Shown piece by piece: positions 44,904-53,735 of a DNA stretch of 64,000 bases. The position numbers were made by a program, and so were the translations under genes. The stretch's first letter is position 1; each line of letters starts with the position of its first letter. The DNA is taken from NCBI GenBank assembly GCA_037444825.1, contig JBBILR010000002.1, forward strand, positions 1 to 64,000. The letters run 5' to 3'. Origin of the DNA: JBFLVU01 sp037444825 (GTDB lineage Bacteria > Acidobacteriota > UBA4820 > DSQY01). A model generated the notes under the pieces. That model did not search any database. It was given only the letters and a program-made list of their open reading frames with translations, and was not told the origin of the DNA.

Positions 44904-46469
44904 TCACCTCCCCCGTTCGTAGGGGGCGAAGGCGACGGTGTTGGCGCGGTAGTCGAACCAGACGGCGAAGAGGTCCAGGATGTCCCTCCGGCCGAGGATC
45001 CCGTACAGAGGGAGGCCCCAGCCGCCGCCCAGGGGGGTCACCTGCACCGTCTGCATGTCGAAGCGGGCATTTCCCAGGAGGAGGACGACGTCGGTGGCCA
45101 CGCCGCTGGTGAAGGCGCCGGAGAGCCCCGACCCCGTCTGGGCGCCGTAGCGGCCCGAGTTCACCCGGACCCCCGCTTCGGCGGCCCTTTCCGCCGCGAT
45201 GAAGGTGGTGTAGGCGCCGGTGTCCACCATGAAGAAGCGCTCCGGCTTTCCCTGGAGGGTGGCGGCGACGAAGGGCCGGTCGTAGGGCCAGAGGGACTTG
45301 ACGGTGAAGGCCTCCGGTCCCAGGGCCTCCTTCGGCGGGGTGCCGCTGGGGTGGAGGACCAGCTTGCTCCGCCGCCGGTCGTAGAGGAGACCGTGGTGCC
45401 GGAAGAGGGAGAGGGGCACGATGCCGCCCACCTCCTTGAAGAAGTCTTCCTTCTCGCTCAGGACCAGCGCGGGGACGTTGCGGAGGGTCAGGGGCCCGAA
45501 GGCGAGGCGGTCGAGGATCACCCAGTTGGACTTCTGGGCCCCGAGGTAGCCGAGGCCGAGGTAGGAGGCGGTGGCCACCGGCTGGAGGCCCAGCTCCTTG
45601 ACCCACTTCGGGCTCAGAAGGAGGGTGTCGGAACCGGAATCGAGGAGCACGAGGCGGTCCTTGGTGCCGTTCACCGCCACCGGCGTCACCACGCGGGTGG
45701 AGGTGGTGACGCTGCCGGTCCCCGCGTCCCCGAAACCCCAGGTGAGGGCCGAGACGTCCCGGTACTCCGACTTCTCCTTGAGGGGAAGGGCGACGGGGTA
45801 CGAAGCCTCCAGCTTCTCGTCGAAGAGCCGCCCCTTTCCCACGGCGCCGTAAAGGCGTTTCAGCCCCTCGTACTCGTCCTTTCCGGCGGGGTCGGCGGCC
45901 AGAAGCGCCTCGGCCCGCATGACCCCCTCCTCCCCCGTCTTCGCCAGGCCGAGGGCCAGCCGGAGGAGCTCCGGCGAGGGCTTCTCCGAAAGCGACAGGG
46001 TCCTTTCCAGGAGGGCCGACGCCTCCTCTTCCTTGCCCGACGCGCGCAGGGCGAAGACCGCCCGGGCGCAGGCCCGGTCCCGCCAGGAGGGGTTGGAGAG
46101 GAGGACCGTCCAGTTCTGCACCGCCTGGGGGACGAGGAGCATCTGGAAGGCCGCCTCGCCCGCGTAGTACCGCAGCTCCGGCCGGTCGGGAAAGCGCGAG
46201 GCCCAGGGGACGGCCATGCGGGCCGCCTCCTGGGGCCGGTTCAGGCCCAGGAGGGCCCGGATCTTCCCGGCGGCGTAGCCGGGGTTGTCCGGTTCGGCTT
46301 GGAGGCCCGCTTCGGCGGACTGCAACGCCTCCTCGTACTTTTCCCCCTCCAACAGGAGCCCGATTTCCTGGAGCCGTCCCGGCGGGAGGGTCCCCCCCGT
46401 CTGGGCCCAGGCGGGGAATGCCAAGATGAACGCCAGAAGGGCCTGAAGAAGCCGTGGTCGGAGCGCCAT
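44904..46469 (-). CDS. Secreted TPR protein with two retropepsin-like aspartic protease domains
   Basis: A 521-residue exported protein. Signal peptide (LLQALLAFILAFPAWA). TPR-like helices fill about residues 30-210. Two retropepsin-type half-domains follow: VLLDSGSDTLLL (about 274-285) and FMVDTGAYTTFI (about 413-424), each an active-site D-[ST]-G. The second is followed by the ILGRRDIL block that closes such domains. Having two catalytic motifs in one chain would allow an intramolecular pepsin-like active site. ATG 46469 is chosen for its signal peptide. A TACAAT -10 box (46514-46509) lies about 40 nt upstream. The gene lies between alpha-2-macroglobulin and pbpC, convergent with the first and divergent from the second. 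Confidence 0.85.
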   Translation of the reverse strand: MALRPRLLQALLAFILAFPAWAQTGGTLPPGRLQEIGLLLEGEKYEEALQSAEAGLQAEPDNPGYAAGKIRALLGLNRPQEAARMAVPWASRFPDRPELRYYAGEAAFQMLLVPQAVQNWTVLLSNPSWRDRACARAVFALRASGKEEEASALLERTLSLSEKPSPELLRLALGLAKTGEEGVMRAEALLAADPAGKDEYEGLKRLYGAVGKGRLFDEKLEASYPVALPLKEKSEYRDVSALTWGFGDAGTGSVTTSTRVVTPVAVNGTKDRLVLLDSGSDTLLLSPKWVKELGLQPVATASYLGLGYLGAQKSNWVILDRLAFGPLTLRNVPALVLSEKEDFFKEVGGIVPLSLFRHHGLLYDRRRSKLVLHPSGTPPKEALGPEAFTVKSLWPYDRPFVAATLQGKPERFFMVDTGAYTTFIAAERAAEAGVRVNSGRYGAQTGSGLSGAFTSGVATDVVLLLGNARFDMQTVQVTPLGGGWGLPLYGILGRRDILDLFAVWFDYRANTVAFAPYERGR

Positions 46470-46585
46470 GCGTCCCCCTTTCCCCCGGTGGTTCACGGGT
46501 CGGGGTTCATTGTACACCAGAAACCGGCGGCCGTTGTGAGCCGAGGCCCCCGGGAAGGGTCTCCGGCTCGGCCTCGGGGTTGTTG

Positions 46586-46591
46586 TACCCT
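46586..46591 (+). promoter_or_regulatory. Leaderless-type -10 box of pbpC
   Basis: TACCCT followed by six bases and the ATG at 46598, with no Shine-Dalgarno sequence. The -35 region is weak. Confidence 0.5.
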
Positions 46592-46597
46592 GAAAAC

Positions 46598-48934
46598 ATG
46601 GGCGAGAAGGCGAAGCGGTGGGTCTGGAGGGCGGCCGCCGGGGCGCTCCTGGCGGCGGCCGGGGCGGCCTACGTGCGGTGCGGCCCCCTCCCCCCGTCGC
46701 TCCTGGACCCCTCCCCCCGGCTTTCCACGGCGGTGCTCGACCGGAGGGGCCGCCCCCTCTACGAACGCCTCTCCGCGAAGGAGGCGCGGAGCGCCTGGCT
46801 GGATCCCGGGAGCGTCCCCCCCCTCGTGGAGGCGGCCACGCTGGCGGCGGAGGACCACCGCTTCCACCGCCACGCGGGTCTCGACCCCTGGGCGCTCCTC
46901 CGGGCGGCCTGGAACGACCTCCGGGCCGGGCGGATTCGGGAGGGGGGCTCCACGCTCACCCAGCAGGCGGTGAAACAACTCACCGGCCGCCCCCGAACGA
47001 TGGCCGGAAAGGTGCGGGAGATGGTCCTGGCCCTTCGCCTGGAGCACCGCCTCGAAAAGCGGGAGATCCTCGCCCTTTACCTGAACGTGGCGCCTTACGG
47101 GAACCAGGCGGAGGGGATCGGAGAGGCGGCCCGGACCTACTTCGGCTGCCGCCCTTCCCACCTGACGCCCGCCCAGGCGGCCTTTCTGGCGGGTCTTCCC
47201 CAGCGCCCCTCGGCCTTCGACCCCTACCGCCGGCTCGGCGAAGCCCGCGCGCGCCAGCGGTGGGTCCTTCGCCGTATGCGCGCCCTCGGGTTCCTCGACG
47301 ATGCGGCCTACCGGCGGGCCCTTTCGGAGCGGCTGGTCCTCCGGCGGCCCGACCGTCCCTTCCAGGCGCCCCACTTCGTCCAGCGGGTCCTGGAGGCGTG
47401 CCCGCCGGGCACGAGGGAGGTTCGAACGACCCTGGACCTGGACCTCCAGCGGAAGGTCCTTCAAATCCTTCAGGCGGGGCGGATGGCGCGGGAGGCCCAC
47501 GGCGCCTTCGCCGCCGCCGTGGTGGTGGTCCACAACCCTACGGGGGAGATCCTGGCGTACGAGGGGTCGGGGGACTACTTCGACGCCGCCCACTCGGGGG
47601 CCATGGACGGGGCCCGGACCCCCCGCCAGCCGGGGTCGGCCCTCAAGCCCTTCACCTACGCCCTGGCCTTCGACGGCGGGTACACCCCCGCGTCGGTCCT
47701 CCCCGACCTCCCCCAGCACTTCCCCACCGCCGAGGAGGGGGTGGTCTACAGCCCCCGGAACTACGACGGGCGCTTCCGGGGGCCTCTGCGGGCCCGGGAG
47801 GCGCTGGGGGGATCCGAGAACGTTCCGGCGGTGGTCCTCCTCTCGCGGCTGGGGGCGGGACGTCTCCTCTCCCTCCTTCGGGAGCTGGGGCTCACGACGC
47901 TGGACCGGTCGGCTTCCTACTACGGCTTCGGCCTCACCCTGGGGGACGCCGAGGTCCGCCTCGACGAGCTGTGCGGCGCCTACGCCGCCTTGGCGCGGGG
48001 AGGCCTCCACCTTCCCCTCGTGGACACGCTGAAGCGGGAGGGGGGGGAGGAAGCCGGCGGGCAGCCCCCTTCGCCTTCCCCGCCCCGCCGCCTTTTCTCT
48101 CTCCTGGCCGCCTACTGGACGGCCCACATCCTCGCCGACCCCGAAGCCCGGGCCTGGGCCTTCGGCCGCGGGGGAAGCCTCGACTTCCCCTTCCCGGTCT
48201 GCGCCAAGACCGGAACCTCTGAGGCCTACCGGGACAACTGGTGCCTGGGCTTCACGCGGGAGGTCACGGTGGGGGTCTGGGTGGGCAACTTCGACCGCAC
48301 GCCGCTGAAAGGGGCCTCGGGGGTCACCGGAGCCGGCCCCCTCTTCCACGAGGTCCTGCTGGAGGCCGAGCGCCACGTCCGGGGGGGACTGCCCGGCCCC
48401 CTGGACCCCTTCCCGGTGGACCCGCCGGAGGGGCTGGCCCCGGTGGAGGTGTGCGCCCTCTCGGGGGGGGCGGCGGGCCCCTCCTGCCCCTCCCGCCTTT
48501 CCGAGTCCTTTCCTCGGGAGCGGGTCCCGAAGCCCTGCGACTGGCACCTTCCGTCGGGCCGGGTGGCTTGGCCGGCGGAGTACCGGGCCTGGGCCCGGCG
48601 GACCGGGCGCCTCGCGGAGGAGGAGCCCCGGCTGGCCCTCCCCGCCTCCCGCCCGCCCTCGGGGAAACCGGGAGGGCCCCTTCACCTGGAGAACCCCCCC
48701 GACGGGGCCGTCTACCTCCTGGACCCCACCCTGCCGCCGGCCTTTCAGACCCTGCCCCTCAGGGCCTCCGTCCGGGGAGCGCCCCGGCGGCTCCTGTGGA
48801 CGGTGGACGGCGAGGAAGTGGGGCGGTGCTCCTCGGAGGCGGGCCTGGAGTGGCCTCTGCGCCGCGGTGAACACACCGTGGAGGTGCGGGACGACCGCGG
48901 AGCCTCCGCCCGCGCCCGCATCCGGGTGAAGTGA
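46598..48934 (+). CDS. pbpC: Penicillin-binding protein 1C (glycosyltransferase/transpeptidase)
   Basis: A 778-residue bifunctional peptidoglycan synthase anchored by one N-terminal helix. The GT51 domain has AAEDHRFHRHAGLDPWALLRA (catalytic Glu about residue 84) and GGSTLTQQAVKQL. The transpeptidase domain has PGSALKPF (Ser about 346), SEN (GGSENVPA) and KTGTSEAYRDNW (about 537). The C-terminal BiPBP_C domain (about 695-778) is diagnostic for PbpC. It commonly sits next to alpha-2-macroglobulin genes and is thought to repair peptidoglycan after attack. ATG 46598 is the family start. Confidence 0.96.
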   Translation: MGEKAKRWVWRAAAGALLAAAGAAYVRCGPLPPSLLDPSPRLSTAVLDRRGRPLYERLSAKEARSAWLDPGSVPPLVEAATLAAEDHRFHRHAGLDPWALLRAAWNDLRAGRIREGGSTLTQQAVKQLTGRPRTMAGKVREMVLALRLEHRLEKREILALYLNVAPYGNQAEGIGEAARTYFGCRPSHLTPAQAAFLAGLPQRPSAFDPYRRLGEARARQRWVLRRMRALGFLDDAAYRRALSERLVLRRPDRPFQAPHFVQRVLEACPPGTREVRTTLDLDLQRKVLQILQAGRMAREAHGAFAAAVVVVHNPTGEILAYEGSGDYFDAAHSGAMDGARTPRQPGSALKPFTYALAFDGGYTPASVLPDLPQHFPTAEEGVVYSPRNYDGRFRGPLRAREALGGSENVPAVVLLSRLGAGRLLSLLRELGLTTLDRSASYYGFGLTLGDAEVRLDELCGAYAALARGGLHLPLVDTLKREGGEEAGGQPPSPSPPRRLFSLLAAYWTAHILADPEARAWAFGRGGSLDFPFPVCAKTGTSEAYRDNWCLGFTREVTVGVWVGNFDRTPLKGASGVTGAGPLFHEVLLEAERHVRGGLPGPLDPFPVDPPEGLAPVEVCALSGGAAGPSCPSRLSESFPRERVPKPCDWHLPSGRVAWPAEYRAWARRTGRLAEEEPRLALPASRPPSGKPGGPLHLENPPDGAVYLLDPTLPPAFQTLPLRASVRGAPRRLLWTVDGEEVGRCSSEAGLEWPLRRGEHTVEVRDDRGASARARIRVK

Positions 48935-49068
48935 CCGCCGGCGTGCCTCTCCGGCCACGCCCCTCGCTCCTTCGCGCTTCCGGGAAAGGGTCCGTCCTGG
49001 CGGGAAAGGAAACTCGCCTCAGGCCTCTCCGGGTTCGCCCAACTTCGTTCCGCCGGTCTTTCGTGCGG

Positions 49069-49107
49069 TAGAATGGTCGCCCGCCCCGGCGCGGGTGCCG
49101 CCGGGGC
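49069..49107 (+). promoter_or_regulatory. Putative coaD -10 box and leader hairpin
   Basis: TAGAAT (49069-49074) is followed by a perfect 9-bp hairpin (GCCCCGGCG / CGCCGGGGC, 49083-49107, 7-nt loop) in the expected 5' leader, and then GGAGCGGAGGAGG before GTG 49129. Confidence 0.4.
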
Positions 49108-49128
49108 CATGGAGCGGAGGAGGCTTTC

Positions 49129-49611
49129 GTGAACGCCGTCGCCGTGTACCCCGGGTCCTTCGACCCGGTCACCAACGGCCACGTGGACCTGGTGTTGCGA
49201 GGGGCCGGCATCTTCCGGAAGGTCGTCGTGGCCGTCCTCCGGAACACGCAGAAGCAGTCGCTCTTCTCCGTGGAGGAGCGGGTGGCCCTCCTCCGGGAGA
49301 GCCTCGCGGGGATGGAGCGGGTGGAGGTGGACGCCTTCGACGGGCTGCTGGTGGACTACGCCCGGTCCAAGGGGGCCCGCCACATCCTTCGGGGGATCCG
49401 GGCCGTCTCGGACTTCGAGTACGAGTTCCAGATGGCCCTCATGAACCGGAGGCTGGCCCCCGACGTGGAGACGGTCTTCCTCATGCCGAGGGAGGAGTAC
49501 ACCTACCTCTCCTCCCGGCTGGTGCGGGAGGTGGCGCTCCTGGGCGGGCCCCTGGAAGGGCTGGTGCCGCCGCCGGTCCTGGCGATGCTGGAGAAGAGGT
49601 TCCCCCGATGA
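49129..49611 (+). CDS. coaD: Phosphopantetheine adenylyltransferase
   Basis: A 160-residue cytoplasmic enzyme for the penultimate step of coenzyme A synthesis. It carries YPGSFDPVTNGHVDLVLRG (nucleotidyltransferase HxGH-type motif, here NGHVD), ILRGIRAVSDFEYEFQMALMNR (about 83-104) and EYTYLSSRLVREVA (about 124-137). The length is typical. GTG 49129 follows GGAGG. Its stop overlaps the next ATG (ATGA). Confidence 0.97.
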   Translation: MNAVAVYPGSFDPVTNGHVDLVLRGAGIFRKVVVAVLRNTQKQSLFSVEERVALLRESLAGMERVEVDAFDGLLVDYARSKGARHILRGIRAVSDFEYEFQMALMNRRLAPDVETVFLMPREEYTYLSSRLVREVALLGGPLEGLVPPPVLAMLEKRFPR

Positions 49612-50789
49612 AGACGTCGGAACGGCTGAAACACGTCCACTCCTCCCGGCTGCTGGAGCTCATCGCCAAGGGGCAGGAGCTGCGGAAACGGGGCGTGGAC
49701 CTGGTGGACCTGGGCCCCGGCCAGCCGGACTTCCCCGTGCCGGAGCCCATTTTGGAGGCGACGGCGAAGGCGCTCCGGGACGGCTACACCTTCTACAGCC
49801 CGGTGATGGGGCTCCCGGAACTGAGGGAGGCCGTGGCCGCGCGGTACAACCGGCTCTACGGCGGAAGGTACACCGCCGAAAACGTCATGATCACCGCCGG
49901 CGCCAAGGGGGCCCTCTACCACCTGCTGGGGGCCCTTCTCGACCCCGGCGACGAGGTGGTCATCCCGGCCCCCTACTACGTCTCCACGCCGGAGATCGTC
50001 AAGCTGTGGGGCGGGGAGCCGCGCTTCGTGCCCTGCCGGCGGGAGGACGGATTTCTGCCCCGCTTCGAGGCCCTGGCCGAGGCCGTGGGGCCGAGGACCC
50101 GGGCCCTGGTGCTCAACTCCCCCTGCAACCCCACGGGGGCGGTGGTGCCCCGGGAGCTGCTCGCCCGGATCGTCCGCTTCGCCCAGGAGCGGGGGCTCTT
50201 CGTCCTCCTGGACGAGTGCTACGACCGGTACGTCTACGTGCCGGACCTCTACGCCACCGCCGCCCACCTGGACCCCGAGGGGCGCCTGCCGGTCCTCTGC
50301 GCCGGCTCCTTCTCCAAGACCTTTTCCATGACGGGCTACCGGCTGGGGTGGGCGCTGGGGCCCAAGGCGGTGGTGGCCGCCGCGGGAAAGATTCAGGCCC
50401 ACTCCATGAACGGCCCCACCACCTTCGCCCAGGTGGGGGGGATGGAGGCCCTCCGTCTGGAGGAGGAGCTCTTCGCGCCGGTCCTTCGGGAGTACGCCCG
50501 GAGGCGGGAGGCGCTGGTGGCGGGCCTTTCCCGGATCCGCGGGGTGGCGGCCGAGGCGCCGCCGGGTTCGTTCTACGTCTTCCCGGAGGTGGGGGGGCTC
50601 CTCCAGCGCCTCCGCCTGCCCGGCTCCGACGCCCTGGCGGAGCTTCTCCTCGACAAGGCGGGGGTCATGGCCGTCCCCGGCGCCGCGTTGGGACTCGAAG
50701 GGTTTTTGCGGGTCTCCTTCGCCGTACCGGTGGAGAAGATCGAAGAGGCCGCGGAGCGGATCGCCCGTTGGGTGGAGGAGGCCTCCTGA
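49608..50789 (+). CDS. Class I/II pyridoxal-phosphate aminotransferase
   Basis: A 393-residue cytoplasmic enzyme of the aspartate aminotransferase fold. It has LGPGQPDFPVPEPI (about 33-46), ITAGAKGALYHLL (about 95-107), NSPCNPTGAVVP (about 166-177), DECYDRYVY and the PLP lysine in GSFSKTFSMTGYRLGW (Lys237). This sequence form is typical of the AspC-type subgroup acting on aspartate or aromatic amino acids. The exact substrate cannot be fixed. It is translationally coupled to coaD. Confidence 0.92.
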   Translation: MKTSERLKHVHSSRLLELIAKGQELRKRGVDLVDLGPGQPDFPVPEPILEATAKALRDGYTFYSPVMGLPELREAVAARYNRLYGGRYTAENVMITAGAKGALYHLLGALLDPGDEVVIPAPYYVSTPEIVKLWGGEPRFVPCRREDGFLPRFEALAEAVGPRTRALVLNSPCNPTGAVVPRELLARIVRFAQERGLFVLLDECYDRYVYVPDLYATAAHLDPEGRLPVLCAGSFSKTFSMTGYRLGWALGPKAVVAAAGKIQAHSMNGPTTFAQVGGMEALRLEEELFAPVLREYARRREALVAGLSRIRGVAAEAPPGSFYVFPEVGGLLQRLRLPGSDALAELLLDKAGVMAVPGAALGLEGFLRVSFAVPVEKIEEAAERIARWVEEAS

Positions 50790-50799
50790 ATCTCGAGCG

Positions 50800-51900
<1,101 letters not shown>

Positions 51901-51971
51901 GGGCACCTCCGAGAGGGAGGGATTATAGCCCTGGCGGAAGGGAGAGGCCACCGGAAGGGGCGTGGGGCCGC

Positions 51972-51997
51972 AAAAAAGGCTCCCCGTACGGGGAGCC
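51972..51997 (-). terminator. Rho-independent terminator downstream of the erpA-side transcript
   Basis: Minus strand: 8-bp stem GGCTCCCC with GTAC loop followed by six T. It ends transcripts coming from the A-type carrier gene, before the TATAAT promoter of the deoxyhypusine-synthase-like gene. Confidence 0.9.
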
Positions 51998-52117
51998 GAG
52001 CAGAGGAGGGGGATCCTCATGGGAACGGGTCTTGCGCCCCCGCCTCCCCCGGAGGGGAGGGTGCTCCCCGGCCTTTCGGCCGGGGAGCGTTGAGAGGAGG
52101 GGGGATCCTCTTGGGAA
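51978..52117 (-). repeat. Two copies of a double-hairpin unit
   Basis: Unit B (51978-52025) and unit A (52063-52117) have the same plan on the plus strand: a hairpin with GGCTCCCCG arms, a 4-nt link, then AGAGGAGGGGG(G)ATCCTC, then (A/T)TGGGAA. Unit A has an 11-bp stem with a GAAA loop (minus strand) and no T-tract. Unit B is the terminator. Between and above them lie further stems, for example ACGCTCC / GGAGCGT near 52162-52188. The whole 51972-52205 stretch holds no protein gene and is strongly structured. It may be a 3' untranslated region or a small RNA. Confidence 0.6.
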
Positions 52118-52205
52118 AGCTCGCCTGGGGCCTTTCAGCCTCCTCGCCGTTTCACCGGCGTTCTACGCTCCCAAGCTACGCAAGGAGCGTGCCAATCACG
52201 GGTCC

Positions 52206-52529
52206 TCAGGCCTCGAAGGAGTGGCCGCAACCGCAGGAGGCGTGGGCGTTGGGGTTCTGGAAGACGAAGCCCGAACCCCGCAGGTCGTTCACGTAGTCCA
52301 CCACGGTGCCCTTCAGGTACAGAAAAGAGTTCCTGTCCACGTAGACCGGGAGGTCGCCGAAACGGAAGACTTCGTCGTTCTCGGAGGCCTTGTCGGCGAG
52401 GGAGAGGTCGTACTGGAAGCCGCTGCACCCGCCGCCCACCACGGCGATCCGGAGACCGGCGTCCTCGCGGCCCTCCGCCTTGCGAAAGCTCTTTACCGCC
52501 TCCACGGCCTGGTCGGTCAACTGAATCAT
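52206..52529 (-). CDS. erpA: A-type iron-sulfur carrier (ErpA/IscA-like)
   Basis: A 107-residue Fe-S carrier that would accept clusters and pass them to target enzymes. The three cluster cysteines are present: C35 (GGGCSGFQY) and C99/C101 (SCGCGHSF). The family block NPNAHASCGCG near the end supports ErpA over SufA, but the subgroup is not certain. ATG 52529 follows GGAGGAAAGCC. No other isc or suf gene is in the window. Confidence 0.93.
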   Translation of the reverse strand: MIQLTDQAVEAVKSFRKAEGREDAGLRIAVVGGGCSGFQYDLSLADKASENDEVFRFGDLPVYVDRNSFLYLKGTVVDYVNDLRGSGFVFQNPNAHASCGCGHSFEA

Positions 52530-52779
52530 GGCTTTCCTCCGTGCCGGCAGAAGGTCCGGCACCCGGGGGGTTTGCAAGGGGTATGCCAGGAACACCGGAC
52601 CGGGCGGGGGCTCCCCGGCGGCGGGATTTCTCCCGGAGGCCCCTTTCCGGCGGAGGCCTCCCGGTTCCACCGGCGGACCTGGATGTTTCAAAATGGGCGG
52701 GGTGTTGCAGTAACGCAACGCGAGTCGGCGCCGCGGGTCTCCGCTTGTGGTACAACCTCATCCCGAAAGGAGACGGCCC

Positions 52780-53349
52780 ATGGGACGACGTTTCGATCCC
52801 CGCAAGGCGGCCCGGCTGGAGAGCGAGGAGCGCCGCCGCCGCCTGCCTCCGAAGGAAATCCTCGCGAAATTCGGTTTGCGCCCGGGAATGGTCCTGGCCG
52901 ACGTGGGGGCCGGCTCGGGGTACTTCGCCCTCCCGGCGGCCGAGGTGGTGGGCCCCTCCGGTAAGGTCTTCGCCCTGGACGTATCGGAGGAGATGCTGGG
53001 CCTCCTGCGGGCCAAGAACCCTCCTCCCCAGGTGGAGGTCCTGACCTGCGGCGAGGCGCGCCTTCCCCTGGACAACGGGGCGGCCGATCTCGTCCTGGCG
53101 GCCTTCGTCCTGCACGAGGCCCGGGACCCCGAGGCCTTCCTCCGGGAGCTCCACCGCGTGACGCGTCCCGGCGGGCGTGCGGCCCTGCTGGATTGGCTTC
53201 CCCTCCACGAGGAGGAGGGACCTCCCCTGGAGGAGCGCATCGCCCCGGCGGAGGCCGGAAGGCTCCTCCGGAGCGCCGGTTTTCAGCCCCTCGGGGAGGA
53301 GACCTATGGGGGAAGCTTTTTTCTTCTGTCAGGCCTCAAGGCCGAGTGA
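52780..53349 (+). CDS. Class I SAM-dependent methyltransferase
   Basis: A 189-residue UbiE/Methyltransf_11-type enzyme. SAM-binding motif I is LADVGAGSGYFALP (about 36-49), the acidic end of motif II is FALDVSEEML (about 65-74), and DLVLAAFVLHEARDPEAFLRELHRVTRPGG (about 104-133) is typical. The substrate is unknown. ATG 52780 follows AAAGGAG at 7 nt. An extended -10 (TGG TACAAC, 52748-52756) precedes it. Its 3' end overlaps the convergent membrane-protein gene by 21 bp. Confidence 0.9.
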   Translation: MGRRFDPRKAARLESEERRRRLPPKEILAKFGLRPGMVLADVGAGSGYFALPAAEVVGPSGKVFALDVSEEMLGLLRAKNPPPQVEVLTCGEARLPLDNGAADLVLAAFVLHEARDPEAFLRELHRVTRPGGRAALLDWLPLHEEEGPPLEERIAPAEAGRLLRSAGFQPLGEETYGGSFFLLSGLKAE

Positions 53350-53682
53350 CTCCGGCTGGAGCCGGAAGGCCGCCGCCAGGGAAAGGACGAAGGTCACGAA
53401 GAGAAAGTGGGCGTGGCGGACGAAGCGGAGGAAGGGGCGGGGGCCCCGCGGGGAGGCGGTCCAGAGGAGGAGGCCGCCCGAGAGAAGGCCCAGGACGGCG
53501 GTGGCGGGAAGGAGGGAGGGCATCAGGGCCCGGTCCCGCTGGACGAAGGCCATCAGAACCCCCCCGGCCGCCGCCAGGCCCAGGGCGTACAGGAGGTGAA
53601 CGGCCGCCAGGAGGTGCCTCGGCGCCGGTTGTCGGTGGGGACCTTGTTCGTCCAGGGCCCGCAGAAGGTGCCTGTGCCACAT
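53329..53682 (-). CDS. Small four-helix membrane protein, leaderless
   Basis: A 117-residue protein with three or four hydrophobic segments (LLAAVHLLYALGLAAAGGVLM, LLPATAVLGLLSGGLLLW, HFLFVTFVLSLAAAF) and a basic, histidine-rich N-terminus (MWHRHLLRAL). I do not recognise the family. The -10 box TAGGAT (53694-53689) lies exactly 6 nt before the ATG, a strong sign of a leaderless transcript and support for this start. The 3' end overlaps the methyltransferase gene head-on. Confidence 0.65.
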   Translation of the reverse strand: MWHRHLLRALDEQGPHRQPAPRHLLAAVHLLYALGLAAAGGVLMAFVQRDRALMPSLLPATAVLGLLSGGLLLWTASPRGPRPFLRFVRHAHFLFVTFVLSLAAAFRLQPESLGLEA

Positions 53683-53735
53683 GCCGCCATCCTACGGGAA
53701 GGGCGGTTTGAAGAGAAGGCCGGGTTCCGGTCCCC

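Noticed and set aside
52704..52719. GTTGC..GCAAC inverted repeat between the A-type carrier and methyltransferase genes as a regulator site
   Set aside because: Arms of only 5 bp, not aligned with either -10 box; too weak to call.
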